Source: an uncultured bacterium
GTDB lineage: Bacteria > Patescibacteriota > Minisyncoccia > Phycocordibacterales > UBA9973
Direction: 5' to 3'
Length of the DNA: 52,708 nucleotides
Assembly: GCA_903838985.1 (NCBI GenBank)
Contig: CAIMAO010000036.1
Coordinates: forward strand, 1-52,708
Within the stretch, counting starts at the first letter, position 1, and every line of letters starts with the position of its first letter. The notes beneath the pieces were generated by a model. The model saw only the letters and a program-made list of their open reading frames with translations. It had not been told where the DNA came from and did not search any database. Of this stretch, positions 16,383 to 26,500 are shown piece after piece. Made by a program: the position numbers and the translations under genes.

Positions 16383-17504
16383 ATGGAAAATGAGGATATA
16401 AAAATTATAAAGAAACTGCTATTAACTCAAAAAAGAAAAGATTTGAGTGATTTTTTAACTGGATCAATTGGTGAAATAGAGCAAACTGGACAGTTTGGAA
16501 GCTATTGGAATTCCGTAATCTCTTTTTATAATATCTATCTGCCTTTAGATGCTTTTGTTAAAAGTAAAACTATTAATAAAGAAGATAAGAAAACAATTTT
16601 AGACGCAGTGCTTGATTTACATCCTCATGGTGATAGTGGTGTTGAAATTCAGGGAGTATTTTTTTACATACAAAGAGAAAATACAAGCGATAATATCTCT
16701 GAAGTAAAAAAGAATGATTTAGAATTAGGAGAACGTATCGAATTTGAAAAAAACATAGAAACACAATATAAGTTTCTAAATGAACAACTTGCAAAATCTC
16801 AAGAGCTTTTTGAAAAAGGTGATTTTCCGGGAGTTTTAACTTGCGTTCGATCCTCAGTAGAGGCTGCCACCTTTGATATTTTTAAAAGGATTACTGGTGA
16901 AGAGATATATGGCACAGGATCTCTTGGAGAAGATTATAAAAAAATACGAAACCTATTGAATTTGGCACCTGAAAATAAAACAAGTGCACACGCTAAAAAA
17001 CTGACTGCTTCACTTATAAGCATAATCGATGCAATTGATGAATTATCAAACCAAATGGGAGATAGGCATATTCAAAAGGTTGCTCCCGAAAGACATCATG
17101 CTTTATTATGCTTAAATTCAGGTAGGTCAGTTATTAGTTTTTTATACGCAAGTTTAATTTACCAATATAAAGAAAAAAATACCCTATATAAAGAAATTAC
17201 TGATTGCTTATATGAAGGTTCGAATCGTACCGAAATTCGAGAAGTTTTACTTGAAAAACCTAAACTGAAATTCATCTTTAATAGATGTGATGAATTTACA
17301 AAAGGATTGATTAAGAAAAAATTAATATCAGAATTTGAAATCAATCATTTTAAAGATAGTGATGTTTTCTTTAAAGCATTAGAACTTTTGGGAAATATTA
17401 ATAAAAAAGAAGATATTACTTTGGTAGAAAATAAATGTGCAGACAATAATCAAGCGTGTGGACTCAAAAACTTTTTAATAACATATAGCAACTTAACAAA
17501 CTAA
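16383..17504 (+). CDS. Abortive-infection C-terminal-domain (Abi_C)-like protein
   Basis: 373 aa. A central region (about 145-255) reads DFPGVLTCVRSSVEAATFDI, then ELSNQMGDRHIQKVAPERHHALLCLNSG in the order of the Abi_C domain: a helical module with RNxxGDxHG-like and RHAxLxxN motifs, seen at the C-terminus of phage-exclusion proteins and HEPN-related. Here the motif is NQMGDRH, without the usual Arg. About 110 further residues follow that are not recognised. The gene sits between tRNA-Gln and the serine recombinase and overlaps the recombinase 3' end by 12 bp, so it is probably defence cargo of the element. Confidence 0.6.
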   Translation: MENEDIKIIKKLLLTQKRKDLSDFLTGSIGEIEQTGQFGSYWNSVISFYNIYLPLDAFVKSKTINKEDKKTILDAVLDLHPHGDSGVEIQGVFFYIQRENTSDNISEVKKNDLELGERIEFEKNIETQYKFLNEQLAKSQELFEKGDFPGVLTCVRSSVEAATFDIFKRITGEEIYGTGSLGEDYKKIRNLLNLAPENKTSAHAKKLTASLISIIDAIDELSNQMGDRHIQKVAPERHHALLCLNSGRSVISFLYASLIYQYKEKNTLYKEITDCLYEGSNRTEIREVLLEKPKLKFIFNRCDEFTKGLIKKKLISEFEINHFKDSDVFFKALELLGNINKKEDITLVENKCADNNQACGLKNFLITYSNLTN

Positions 17505-18791
17505 CGAGACTTTCTTTTCCCTTAGTATTAATTTACTTTTCATACACGATAATAATTCTCGCTTTTCCATTAATGTTCCATCTTTTAGAAGATATTTTGC
17601 ATAATTTCTTGTATCTATATCTACAGGTATTTTTTCCTGCTGATGACCCAGTACTCCTGATCTAAATTTATTAAAACGTGCAATTTCGTCTTCAATTTTA
17701 GATTTGATTCCTAATTCATCTAAATCTATTTTATCCATAATTTCAGTCAATTCACTTATTAGATCTGATTCACTAATAGCAGGGTTTTTACAATCCACGT
17801 TTCTTCCTTTAGTACAATGATAATAAACATGTCTATTTGTACCACCATCTTTAAGTTTCTTGAATTTCTCATCTGCTGATATACCAGAACCACAATATCC
17901 GCAGTGTATTAATTTAGTAAAAGCAAACTCCTTACTCTCGGTTTTTGGAATGAAATGTTCTTTAATTGCTATTTGTGCTTTTTCAAAAAGTTCTTTATTT
18001 ATTATCGGTGTATGTCTTCCTGTATACCATTGTCCGCCATCTACTGGATATTCAAAGTCGCCATAATAAAATGGGTTTCTTAAGATTAAATATACATTAG
18101 CTAGTGCAAGTGGTTTACCTCGATGAGTTTTGAAATCTATTTCTCTGAGCCACTTATATACTTTTCTTCCACTCCATTGTTCGTCTGCCACTTTCTGGTA
18201 CATCTGTTTTATAACCATGCCTCGCTTTGGATCAACTCTGCATTGGCATTTTTTATCCACATGCTTTTCGTTTAAGTAGCCAGTTGGAGCCACTCCTGGT
18301 CTCCAACCCATCTCACATCTCGTTCGTAGTCCTCGCTTCACATTCACTGCCTTGTTGTCATTTTCGAGTTTTGCTTGTGATCCTAAAATCATCAGCAGGA
18401 ATTTTTCATTTGGGTTGTTGGTAAATTTCTGTCCGTATGTTTTTATCTCAATTAATTTTCCTTGATCCATTAAATCCACTATTGACCCCAAGTCGCCAGC
18501 ATTTCTACTTAACCTATCTGGTGCCCAAGTCAGAATGGCATTAAACTTGCCTTGTTTGATCTCAGCAAGCATCTCATTGTAAATAGGTCTTTGTCCGACT
18601 TCTTTTGATGAATGTGCTTCTCGCTTGATCTCTACTATGTGGAGATGGTCTCGCTCAGCTAAAGATTGCATTTCTTTTACTTGTGACTCTATTGAAAGAG
18701 CCTGTTTGTCCTCAGCCTCAGTGGATTTCCTAGAATACAGACAGTACTTAAGGGGTGCTACGGGGGCTTGTTCTGCTTGCTTATGTTTCAT
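17493..18791 (-). CDS. Large serine recombinase / integrase
   Basis: 432 aa. It catalyses site-specific DNA integration or excision. The resolvase domain has YSRKST with the nucleophilic serine near residue 22 and APDRLSRN. The 'recombinase' domain spans about 165-280, followed by a zinc-ribbon (CGYCG...CTKGRNVDC) and a short helical end. It is near the lower end of the large-serine-recombinase size range. It is the only recombinase seen in the island and sits close to the tRNA-Gln boundary, so it probably moved this DNA or part of it. The attachment sites were not identified. Confidence 0.93.
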   Translation of the reverse strand: MKHKQAEQAPVAPLKYCLYSRKSTEAEDKQALSIESQVKEMQSLAERDHLHIVEIKREAHSSKEVGQRPIYNEMLAEIKQGKFNAILTWAPDRLSRNAGDLGSIVDLMDQGKLIEIKTYGQKFTNNPNEKFLLMILGSQAKLENDNKAVNVKRGLRTRCEMGWRPGVAPTGYLNEKHVDKKCQCRVDPKRGMVIKQMYQKVADEQWSGRKVYKWLREIDFKTHRGKPLALANVYLILRNPFYYGDFEYPVDGGQWYTGRHTPIINKELFEKAQIAIKEHFIPKTESKEFAFTKLIHCGYCGSGISADEKFKKLKDGGTNRHVYYHCTKGRNVDCKNPAISESDLISELTEIMDKIDLDELGIKSKIEDEIARFNKFRSGVLGHQQEKIPVDIDTRNYAKYLLKDGTLMEKRELLSCMKSKLILREKKVSLVC

Positions 18792-18918
18792 CTTTTTTTC
18801 TTGTTATTGGTTGATAATTGACCTACATACAAGGAATGACGCAACGGCTCTTAGGAGTCTAGGAAGCATATGTTGGTAACTAATTTTTTGAAAAATCCTT
18901 TATTTTTAAGTCAAAAAA

Positions 18919-18927
18919 TGCTATATT
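18919..18927 (+). promoter_or_regulatory. Extended -10 promoter of hsdM
   Basis: TGCTATATT, 12 nt before the ATG at 18940. It lies in the 148-bp divergent gap between the recombinase and hsdM, where an attachment site could also be. Confidence 0.45.
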
Positions 18928-18939
18928 CTAAATAATTCT

Positions 18940-20517
18940 ATGTCAAACAACAACCGTAAACAACTCCATGAAAGACTTTGGTCCGCAGCAATACAGCTTC
19001 GAGCAAATTCTAGTCTCAAGCTTAATGAAATGTCAGAGCCTATTCTGGGTTTAATTTTTCTAAAATTCGCTGATGTACGATTCAAGCAAGCACAAAGAGA
19101 AATAGAAACTGATAGAAAAAATGCATCTGGAAGACAAGCTCCAGTCACGCCTGATCACTATAAATCAAAAGGTGTTTTGTTTTTGCCTGAAATATCTATT
19201 TACTCATATCTTATGAGTCTTCCAGAGAGTAAAAACATTGGCAAAGCTATAAATGATGCAATGAAAGAAATTGAAGCAAAGAATACTGACCTCTCTGGTG
19301 TATTACCACAAGACTATACCTCTCTTCATAAGACTCCGGGAGAAAATAGCAAAATACTTATTGCTCTTCTAAAAAACTTCAATCAAATTCCGGACGACAT
19401 AGAGGGCGATGCTTTTGGAGAAATTTATGAATTCTTTCTTGGTGAGTTCGCACGTTCCGAAGGTGCTAAAGGTGGAGAGTTCTTTACGCCACCATCTATA
19501 GTAAAATTATTAGTAGAAGTCATTGAACCCTACAATGGAAAGATTTTTGATCCTGCCTGCGGTAGCGGTGGCATGTTCGTGCAATCTGCAAATTTCGTAA
19601 AATCACATTCTCAAAACAAAACACAAATAATGAATGAAGTGGCTTTATATGGTCATGAGAAAGTAAGTAGCAATATTCGTACAGCAAAAATGAACTTGGC
19701 TATTCATGGCCTTTCTGGAAAAATAGCAGAAGCTAATTCTTTTTATGAAGATCCATTTAAAAGTGTAGGAAAATTCTCGTATGTTCTGGCGAACCCCCCA
19801 TTCAATGTAAAAGGCAAAGATAAACATGGCCAAATAGTAATCGATCCAGCACGTATCAAGGGTGATCCACGCTTTTCTCTTGGACTACCTATCACAGGCA
19901 AAGGTGAAATTTCAAATGCCAATTATCTTTGGATGCAAATATTCATGAGTGCTTTAGATTCAAAAGGTAGAGCAGGTTTTGTCATGGCAAACTCAGCCAG
20001 TGATGCTGGTAATGCGGAAAAAGAAATCCGCAGAAAGATGATTGATGCAGGAATGGTAGATGTGATTATTTCTGTAGGCAATAATATGTTTATGAATGCG
20101 ACTCTTTCCTGTACGCTATGGTTTTTTGATAAAAGAAAAGTAGGTACTAATAGACAAAACAAAATTCTTTTTATAAATGTTCAGGATATTTTTACAGAGA
20201 TTGATAAAGCTCATAATGAGTGGACTCCGGAGCAAATACAAGAAATTGCTTCTATTGTTCGTAGATATCGGGAGGAAAAAGGCGAAGAAAAATACAAAGA
20301 CATAAAAGGCAGATGTAAAATGGCAACTCTAAAAGAAATAGAAGCCAATGATTATTCTCTCAATCCTGGACGTTATGTTGAGATTATAGAAAAAGAAATG
20401 AGTGATGTTGATTTTGATGAACGAATGAAAGAGTTGATGGATGAATTTACTGGTCTGACTACCGAAGCGCATAAACTAGAAAAGAAAATCACAAATGATT
20501 GGAAAACTATTTTATAA
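18940..20517 (+). CDS. hsdM: Type I restriction-modification methyltransferase subunit
   Basis: 525 aa. HsdM methylates adenine N6 as part of an M2S complex. The N-terminal helical domain (LHERLWSAAIQLRANSSLK) is followed by the catalytic domain with FFTPPSIVKLLVE, motif I DPACGSGGMF and motif IV NPPF. The C-terminal helical region contacts HsdS. Length and motif order are typical and nothing looks broken. First gene of the hsdM-hsdS-DUF4145-Shedu-hsdR run. The hsdS ATG follows the stop by 2 nt. Confidence 0.96.
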   Translation: MSNNNRKQLHERLWSAAIQLRANSSLKLNEMSEPILGLIFLKFADVRFKQAQREIETDRKNASGRQAPVTPDHYKSKGVLFLPEISIYSYLMSLPESKNIGKAINDAMKEIEAKNTDLSGVLPQDYTSLHKTPGENSKILIALLKNFNQIPDDIEGDAFGEIYEFFLGEFARSEGAKGGEFFTPPSIVKLLVEVIEPYNGKIFDPACGSGGMFVQSANFVKSHSQNKTQIMNEVALYGHEKVSSNIRTAKMNLAIHGLSGKIAEANSFYEDPFKSVGKFSYVLANPPFNVKGKDKHGQIVIDPARIKGDPRFSLGLPITGKGEISNANYLWMQIFMSALDSKGRAGFVMANSASDAGNAEKEIRRKMIDAGMVDVIISVGNNMFMNATLSCTLWFFDKRKVGTNRQNKILFINVQDIFTEIDKAHNEWTPEQIQEIASIVRRYREEKGEEKYKDIKGRCKMATLKEIEANDYSLNPGRYVEIIEKEMSDVDFDERMKELMDEFTGLTTEAHKLEKKITNDWKTIL

Positions 20518-20519
20518 TT

Positions 20520-21698
20520 ATGCAAAAAGTAGCATTTAAAACTGAAAAAGTTAAGAACCTACTTGAAAAAGTTAAAGGTCAAAGAAAAGTTCCAAAAGGT
20601 TCTTATTTTGAACTTGGAAAATATAAAATTGTTGATCAAGGAGAGGGTTTTATAAATGGATACACTAATGATGAATCACTTTTATATAAAGGTCCGATGC
20701 CAGTAGTGGTATTTGGTGATCATACTTGTAGACTAAAGTTTTTAAAACATTCATTTTGTTTAGGAGCAGACGGAACACAATTAATGTTTACAAAAAAACT
20801 TAATCAAACATATTTTTATTATGCACTTAAAAGTTTGGATTTTAAAATAAGTGCCTATCAAAGACATTATAAATTAATAAAAGAGAAATCAATTTTATAT
20901 CCAGAAAATAAAGAAACTCAAACTCGTATTGCATCTGTGCTTTCTTCCTATGACGATCTGATTGAAAAAAACGAAAAGCGAATCAAGATATTGGGAGAAA
21001 TGGCTCAACTTCTTTATATGGAGTGGTTTGTAAAATTTAAATTCCCAGGATACGAAAAGGTTAAAATGGTTGATAGTGGCACTGACTACGGGATGATACC
21101 AGTAGGATGGAAAGTGGTAGAGATGCGTTCAGTTGCAAAAATTATTGATTGTTTGCATACAAAAAAACCAAAACAAATTGAAACTGGGAGAAACTTATTT
21201 TTACAACTAGAAAATATTTTAGATAATGGAATGATTAATTTTTCTTCAACTTATTACATAAGTGACGAAGATTATAAGAAATGGACAAGTAATATCGAAT
21301 TACGAGAGGGTGATTGTGTTGTTACTAATGTAGGTCGCATTGCAGCTTCAGCTCAAATACCTAATGGTGTAATCGCAGCTGCAGGTAGAAACATGACTGT
21401 TATACGTCCAGAAAAAATACCAGCTAGTTTTCTAATCCAGTATTTACACTCTAGACATATGGAAAAAGAAGTATCTAGAAAAACTGACGCAGGAGCAATA
21501 ATGGGAAGTTTGAATGTTAAAAATATTTACTTACTTAAGGTATTAATTCCTGATAATTCTCTACTTGAAAATTATTCAAATTTAGTATCTATATGGAGAA
21601 ATGAAGCAAACACTCTTCATAAAGATAATTTTATCTTATCCCAAACCCGAGACCTTTTAATTCCACAATTAGTCACTGGAAAACGAGAATTGAAGTAA
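20520..21698 (+). CDS. hsdS: Type I restriction specificity subunit
   Basis: 392 aa from the ATG at 20520. The track start at 20499 is a TTG inside hsdM, so the ATG just after the hsdM stop is preferred. HsdS selects the two half-sites of the recognition sequence. Two target-recognition regions (about 20-130 and 195-330) are each followed by a helical spacer: TRIASVLSSYDDLIEKNEKR with LLYMEWFVKFKFPG, and LLIPQLVTGKREL at the end. The first TRD is short. The recognition sequence cannot be predicted. Confidence 0.92.
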   Translation: MQKVAFKTEKVKNLLEKVKGQRKVPKGSYFELGKYKIVDQGEGFINGYTNDESLLYKGPMPVVVFGDHTCRLKFLKHSFCLGADGTQLMFTKKLNQTYFYYALKSLDFKISAYQRHYKLIKEKSILYPENKETQTRIASVLSSYDDLIEKNEKRIKILGEMAQLLYMEWFVKFKFPGYEKVKMVDSGTDYGMIPVGWKVVEMRSVAKIIDCLHTKKPKQIETGRNLFLQLENILDNGMINFSSTYYISDEDYKKWTSNIELREGDCVVTNVGRIAASAQIPNGVIAAAGRNMTVIRPEKIPASFLIQYLHSRHMEKEVSRKTDAGAIMGSLNVKNIYLLKVLIPDNSLLENYSNLVSIWRNEANTLHKDNFILSQTRDLLIPQLVTGKRELK

Positions 21699-21706
21699 AA
21701 AATAAT

Positions 21707-22414
21707 ATGTCAAACAATAATTTTAAATGTAAATACTGTTCACACCATTCAACGATTACAAGTCCCGACCAATTTTCGCACTGGGAACAGATTGTTATAA
21801 ACGAATCAAAGCACGGATCAATTGGATTTCACTTGTATGCGATTACTTGTCCAAACCCCGATTGTAAAAAATTAACGCTAAAAGTATTATTGACCGACGC
21901 TGTTAGAAATCAAAGCACTGATTGGAATTGGAAAGCTAAACAAGTTCATCAGGAATGGCAATTACTTCCAGAATCAGAGGCGATAGTACTTCCTGAATAT
22001 ATACCGGAACCTGTACAGCAAGATTATTATGAAGCTTGTCGGATTAGGGATTTGAGTCCAAAGGCATCAGCAACTCTAGCTAGGAGATGTCTACAGGGAA
22101 TGATCAGAGATTTTTTCGGTATCAGTAAAAATAGATTAAAAGATGAGATTGATGCTATAGAAGATAAGGTAGAAGCCGATGTTTTCGCTGCTATTGATGC
22201 CGTACGAAATGTTGGAAATATTGGTGCTCACATGGAAAAAGACATCAACTTGATTATTGACGTAGAACCAAATGAAGAGAAATTGTTGATTGAATTGATC
22301 GAACAACTTGTTGAAGATTGGTATGTTTCCAGAAAAGGAAAACAAGATCGTCTATCAAAAATTACAGCACTCGCTAAATCAAAAGAAGATCAGAAGAAAA
22401 ATGAAGCAAATTAA
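21707..22414 (+). CDS. DUF4145-domain protein (HEPN-like), R-M associated
   Basis: 235 aa. An N-terminal zinc-binding-like part has CKYCSHH and CPNPDCKK. The C-terminal helical domain contains LARRCLQGMIRDFFG and VRNVGNIGAHM, the R-x4-6-H arrangement of HEPN-related DUF4145 domains, which often sit between type I R-M genes. HEPN proteins are frequently ribonucleases, but activity here is only a possibility. Its position between hsdS and the Shedu gene suggests an accessory role in the same defence operon. Confidence 0.8.
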   Translation: MSNNNFKCKYCSHHSTITSPDQFSHWEQIVINESKHGSIGFHLYAITCPNPDCKKLTLKVLLTDAVRNQSTDWNWKAKQVHQEWQLLPESEAIVLPEYIPEPVQQDYYEACRIRDLSPKASATLARRCLQGMIRDFFGISKNRLKDEIDAIEDKVEADVFAAIDAVRNVGNIGAHMEKDINLIIDVEPNEEKLLIELIEQLVEDWYVSRKGKQDRLSKITALAKSKEDQKKNEAN

Positions 22415-22417
22415 TTT

Positions 22418-23566
22418 ATGAAAAATTTAAATAAAATACATATTAAGAATAAGACTTTTGAAATAGATGTATTTTTATTTGATGATGTTTTAAGTAATTT
22501 AAAAAATAAGAAAAATAAGAAAAGTGGAGAGACCCATTTATCATTATTGCAATCAGGTAGAATAGCTAGAGGACTTAAACACTTACTACAGACACTGCAA
22601 GCAAAGGATAAAAATAAAAAAATTGTTCTTTTCACAAATGAAACAAAAACTGACGATGATTGCTGGTATATAAATCTGGATGAATATTCTGGTATTGTTA
22701 CAGGAAGATTTTACTCATTATATAGAGAAACTGGATTAGATGGAGCTTCTTTTTATCTTAACCAAAAAATTCCTGAACATTTTGATTATATTAAAAATAA
22801 AGTTAGTGAAAATCAATTAAAAAAAATTGGTTCTAATTTACCACAAACATTAGAAGATTTAGAAAAAAAAGCTAAAAACAAAAAAGTAATTTTAAAACAT
22901 ACTGCTGAATCTATAAAAAATTTAAAAGATCAAAAAGATGAATTAGCAAAATCAATTAATGAATTGAAAACTATACAGAATGAATCTACCTCAGCTGTGA
23001 TGAGGGTAAGTCTCAATCAATTAGACGAAAGACTTACTGGAGAGAAAAAATACAAAGAAACGAGTGGAAAAAATAATTGGCAAGACTGGATAAAAGAAAA
23101 TTCATGGATGATGGGTGTTAATTATCAGGAACCTATTGAAAAAACAAAAATTGGGTTTGATAATATACCTGATTATATGTTTCCAACTATTGATGGGTTT
23201 TTAGATCTTGTTGAAATAAAACTGCCTCAACATGAATGTATAAAAGAAGATGAACATCACCCTGGTTCGTTTATGTGGTCAGGAAAAACAAGCGAAGCAA
23301 TCGGGCAAGTTGTAAATTATTTATCTGAAATAGACAAAAATCACTACCAAATACAGGAAAGGATAAAAGAAAAATATAATATAGATTTAATTGCTATAAA
23401 ACCTAGATCATATATTATTGTTGGAAATTCTAATAATTGGGAACCAAAATTTAAAAAAGCTCTTAGAAAGTTAAATTACTCTCTACACGGAATAGAAGTA
23501 CTAACATACTATGATCTAAAATTAAGAGGAGAACAGATAGTTAAAATTTACGAGAAAAAATCATGA
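22418..23566 (+). CDS. sduA: Shedu-type anti-phage nuclease (SduA, DUF4263-like)
   Basis: 382 aa. Shedu is a single-gene defence system with a C-terminal PD-(D/E)XK-like nuclease. The C-terminal third matches its pattern: WQDWIKENSWMMG, IPDYMFPTIDGFLDLVEIKLP (catalytic D and ExK), then MWSGKTSEAIGQVVNYLSE. The N-terminal part is unrecognised, with a coiled-coil stretch at about 135-195. Its TGA overlaps the hsdR ATG (ATGA), so it is translationally coupled to the restriction subunit and not an independent cassette. Confidence 0.85.
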   Translation: MKNLNKIHIKNKTFEIDVFLFDDVLSNLKNKKNKKSGETHLSLLQSGRIARGLKHLLQTLQAKDKNKKIVLFTNETKTDDDCWYINLDEYSGIVTGRFYSLYRETGLDGASFYLNQKIPEHFDYIKNKVSENQLKKIGSNLPQTLEDLEKKAKNKKVILKHTAESIKNLKDQKDELAKSINELKTIQNESTSAVMRVSLNQLDERLTGEKKYKETSGKNNWQDWIKENSWMMGVNYQEPIEKTKIGFDNIPDYMFPTIDGFLDLVEIKLPQHECIKEDEHHPGSFMWSGKTSEAIGQVVNYLSEIDKNHYQIQERIKEKYNIDLIAIKPRSYIIVGNSNNWEPKFKKALRKLNYSLHGIEVLTYYDLKLRGEQIVKIYEKKS

Positions 23567-26500
23567 ACCCATTTAATGAAGACAATTTGGTAGAAAAGAC
23601 AGTCATCAAACTCATAAAGGAAATATGGGGTGATTCGAAGTGTCATATCAATGCATACAAAGACGAAGACGATTTGTTACTTGGACGAGACAATCAAGGT
23701 GAAGTGGTACTAAAAAAGTATTTATTGCCAGCATTACAGAAAATAAATCCCACCTTACCGGATGATGCACTAGCGCAAGCGATTGATGCTATTACTCGCG
23801 ATAGATCCAATTTGAGCTTAGTAAAAGCCAATCAAGAGGTTTATAAGCTCTTGCGTGATGGTGTAAATGTAAATGTTATACAAAGTAACGGAGATACGAC
23901 AAGCGAACGTGCGCGATTCTTTGATTTTGAAAAAGTAGAAAATAATGATTTTTTAATAGTGTCCCAATTGTGGGTAGTTGGAGAAATGTATCCTCGTCGC
24001 CCAGATATAGTGCTTTTTGTGAATGGTATACCTATTGTTTTATTTGAACTAAAAGCTTCACACAAAAGTTTAGTGGATGCATATCACGATAATTTGCGAG
24101 ATTATAAAGACACAATACCAAAACTGTTTTGGTATAACATGGGAATTATTATTAGCAATGGAATAGAAAACAAATTCGGCTCACTGACTGCTCCATTTGA
24201 ATTTTTTAATGAATGGAAGAAAATTGAAAAAGAAGAAGACAAGCCAAAAACTCATTTATCTACAATCCTTCATGGAATATGCAACAAAACACGACTACTG
24301 GATATTTTTGAAAACTTTATTTTATTTGAAGAATCAAAAGGTGGAATAAAAAAGATTGTTCCACGATACTTCCAATATCTAGGTGTAAATCTTGCTTTTA
24401 ACAATGTAGTGCGTCGCAAAGACTTGGATGGAAAGCTCGGTGTTTTTTGGCATACACAAGGCTCGGGCAAATCGTACTCTATGGTATGGCTCTCACAAAA
24501 AGTCTTGCGTAAAGTTACCGGTAATTTTACTTTCGTAATTGTGACAGATAGGACACAGCTAGATGGGCAAGCATATGACAACTTTGCCAATGTTGGAGTC
24601 ATCAACGAGACAGAGGTCCATGCTGAAAGCATTTCACATCTAAAAGAATTATTAGCACAAGATCATCGTCAGATTTTTACTACTATTCAAAAGTTTCAAG
24701 ATATTTCCGGTCCTATTTCAGAGCGTGAAGATATAATTGTGATGACCGATGAAGCACATAGAACACAATATGACCGTATGGCTTTGAATATGCGCAAAGC
24801 TTTACCAAAAGCATCGTTTATTGGATTCACCGGTACACCCCTTATGGCAGATGGTGAAGCTGAAACAGTAAAAACTTTTGGTACTTATGTATCAAAATAT
24901 AATTTCAGCGATTCAGTGCGTGATGGTGCTACTGTGCCCTTGTATTATGAAAATCGAGTGCCACGACTAAAAAATGTTAATGCCGATCTTGAGCAACAAC
25001 TGGGGCAATTGATGGATAAATATGATCTTGATGAAGATGAAGAAGAAAAATTGGAACGGGAGTATTCTAATTTTTATGAAATTATTACCCGAGAAGACAG
25101 ACTTGATACTATCGCTCGTGACATTGTGGAGCATTATGTAGGGCGAGGTTATGATGGAAAGGCAATGGTAGTTTCTATTGATAAGAAAACTACTTTCAGA
25201 ATGTATGACAAAGTAAAAAAAGAATGGGACCGTTATATAGCAAAACTCCGAATGGATCTTTCTCGTACCACAAACGAATACGAACATGAAAAGATTTTAG
25301 TAAAATTAGAACAACACGAAAAAGTAGATATGGCAGTAATGGTGAGCTTGGGTGGTAATCAAAATGAAATTGCTGATATGGCAGAATTCGGAATTGATGT
25401 ATTACCAATTCGTGAAAGAATTATTAAAGGAAATTTAGAAGAAGAATTCAAAAAGCCAAACAGCAACCTACGTATTATTTTTGTGTGTGCCATGTGGATG
25501 ACCGGCTTTGATGTGCCTAATCTTTCTACTTTATATTTAGACAAGCCATTAAAAAATCATACTTTAATGCAAACTATTGCTCGCGCAAACCGTGTAGCTG
25601 ACGAAGGCAAGAAGAATGGGTTAATTGTAGATTACATCGGTGTGTTCAAGAACATTGAGCGTGCCTTAGCATTATATGCGGCCAATGGAGTAGATGAAGA
25701 CGATATAATCAAAAGCAAAGACGAGCTTTTGAATGATTTAAAACACTCACTCAAAAAAGTAAAAGAATTTTTGAAAGTTGAAGAGATAGAATTAGATCCT
25801 CTACTCGAAGCTCCAAGTGAACAAAAATTATTACTCTTAGAAAAATATGCCAACACAATAATAGACCAGCAAGAAAAGAAAAAGGAGTTTTTAAATCTTG
25901 CAAGCGATTTACAAGGTGTTTATCGTTCAGTACTACCCGATCCAAATGCAGAAGATTACTACAAAGAAGTGACAGCTATCCGTGTATTAGCTTCACGTAT
26001 TCGTGATGTAGGGTCACAAAGCATAGATGTTTCTCAAGTAAAAAAAGATTTGGAAGATTTGCTCGATAAGTCAATTCAGACCGGTGAATATATCATTTCT
26101 GTACATAAAAAGATAAAAGACTTGAGCGTCCTTGATGCTGATGCATTGCATACTTTTTTTGCAGGTTTAGACAATAAAAATCTACAAGTAGAAGCAATGT
26201 CGGCTGAACTTGAACAAAAAATAACGGAAATGGTAAAGAGAAACAAAAAGCGCGCAAAATTTATGGAAAGACTTGTGTCGCTGTTACAAGAATATAATAC
26301 TGGTGCTCACGACGTGGACCAGCTATTTGATGACCTTGTTTCGCTTGCAAAAGATCTGAGTGAAGAAGAGCAAAGATCGGTAAAAGAGAATTTGAGTGAA
26401 GACGAATTAGCAATTTTTGACTTGTTAGTGAAAGAAAATTTGAATCCAGAAGAAGTGGCCAGTATTAAAGGGGCAACACACGAATTACTAATAAACCTTA

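Noticed and set aside
20499-20519. hsdS start at the TTG inside hsdM
   Set aside because: An ATG lies 2 nt after the hsdM stop and gives the normal HsdS beginning.
24270-24632. 120-aa minus-strand ORF within hsdR
   Set aside because: It lies fully inside an intact helicase gene with clear motifs and has no promoter or recognisable product.
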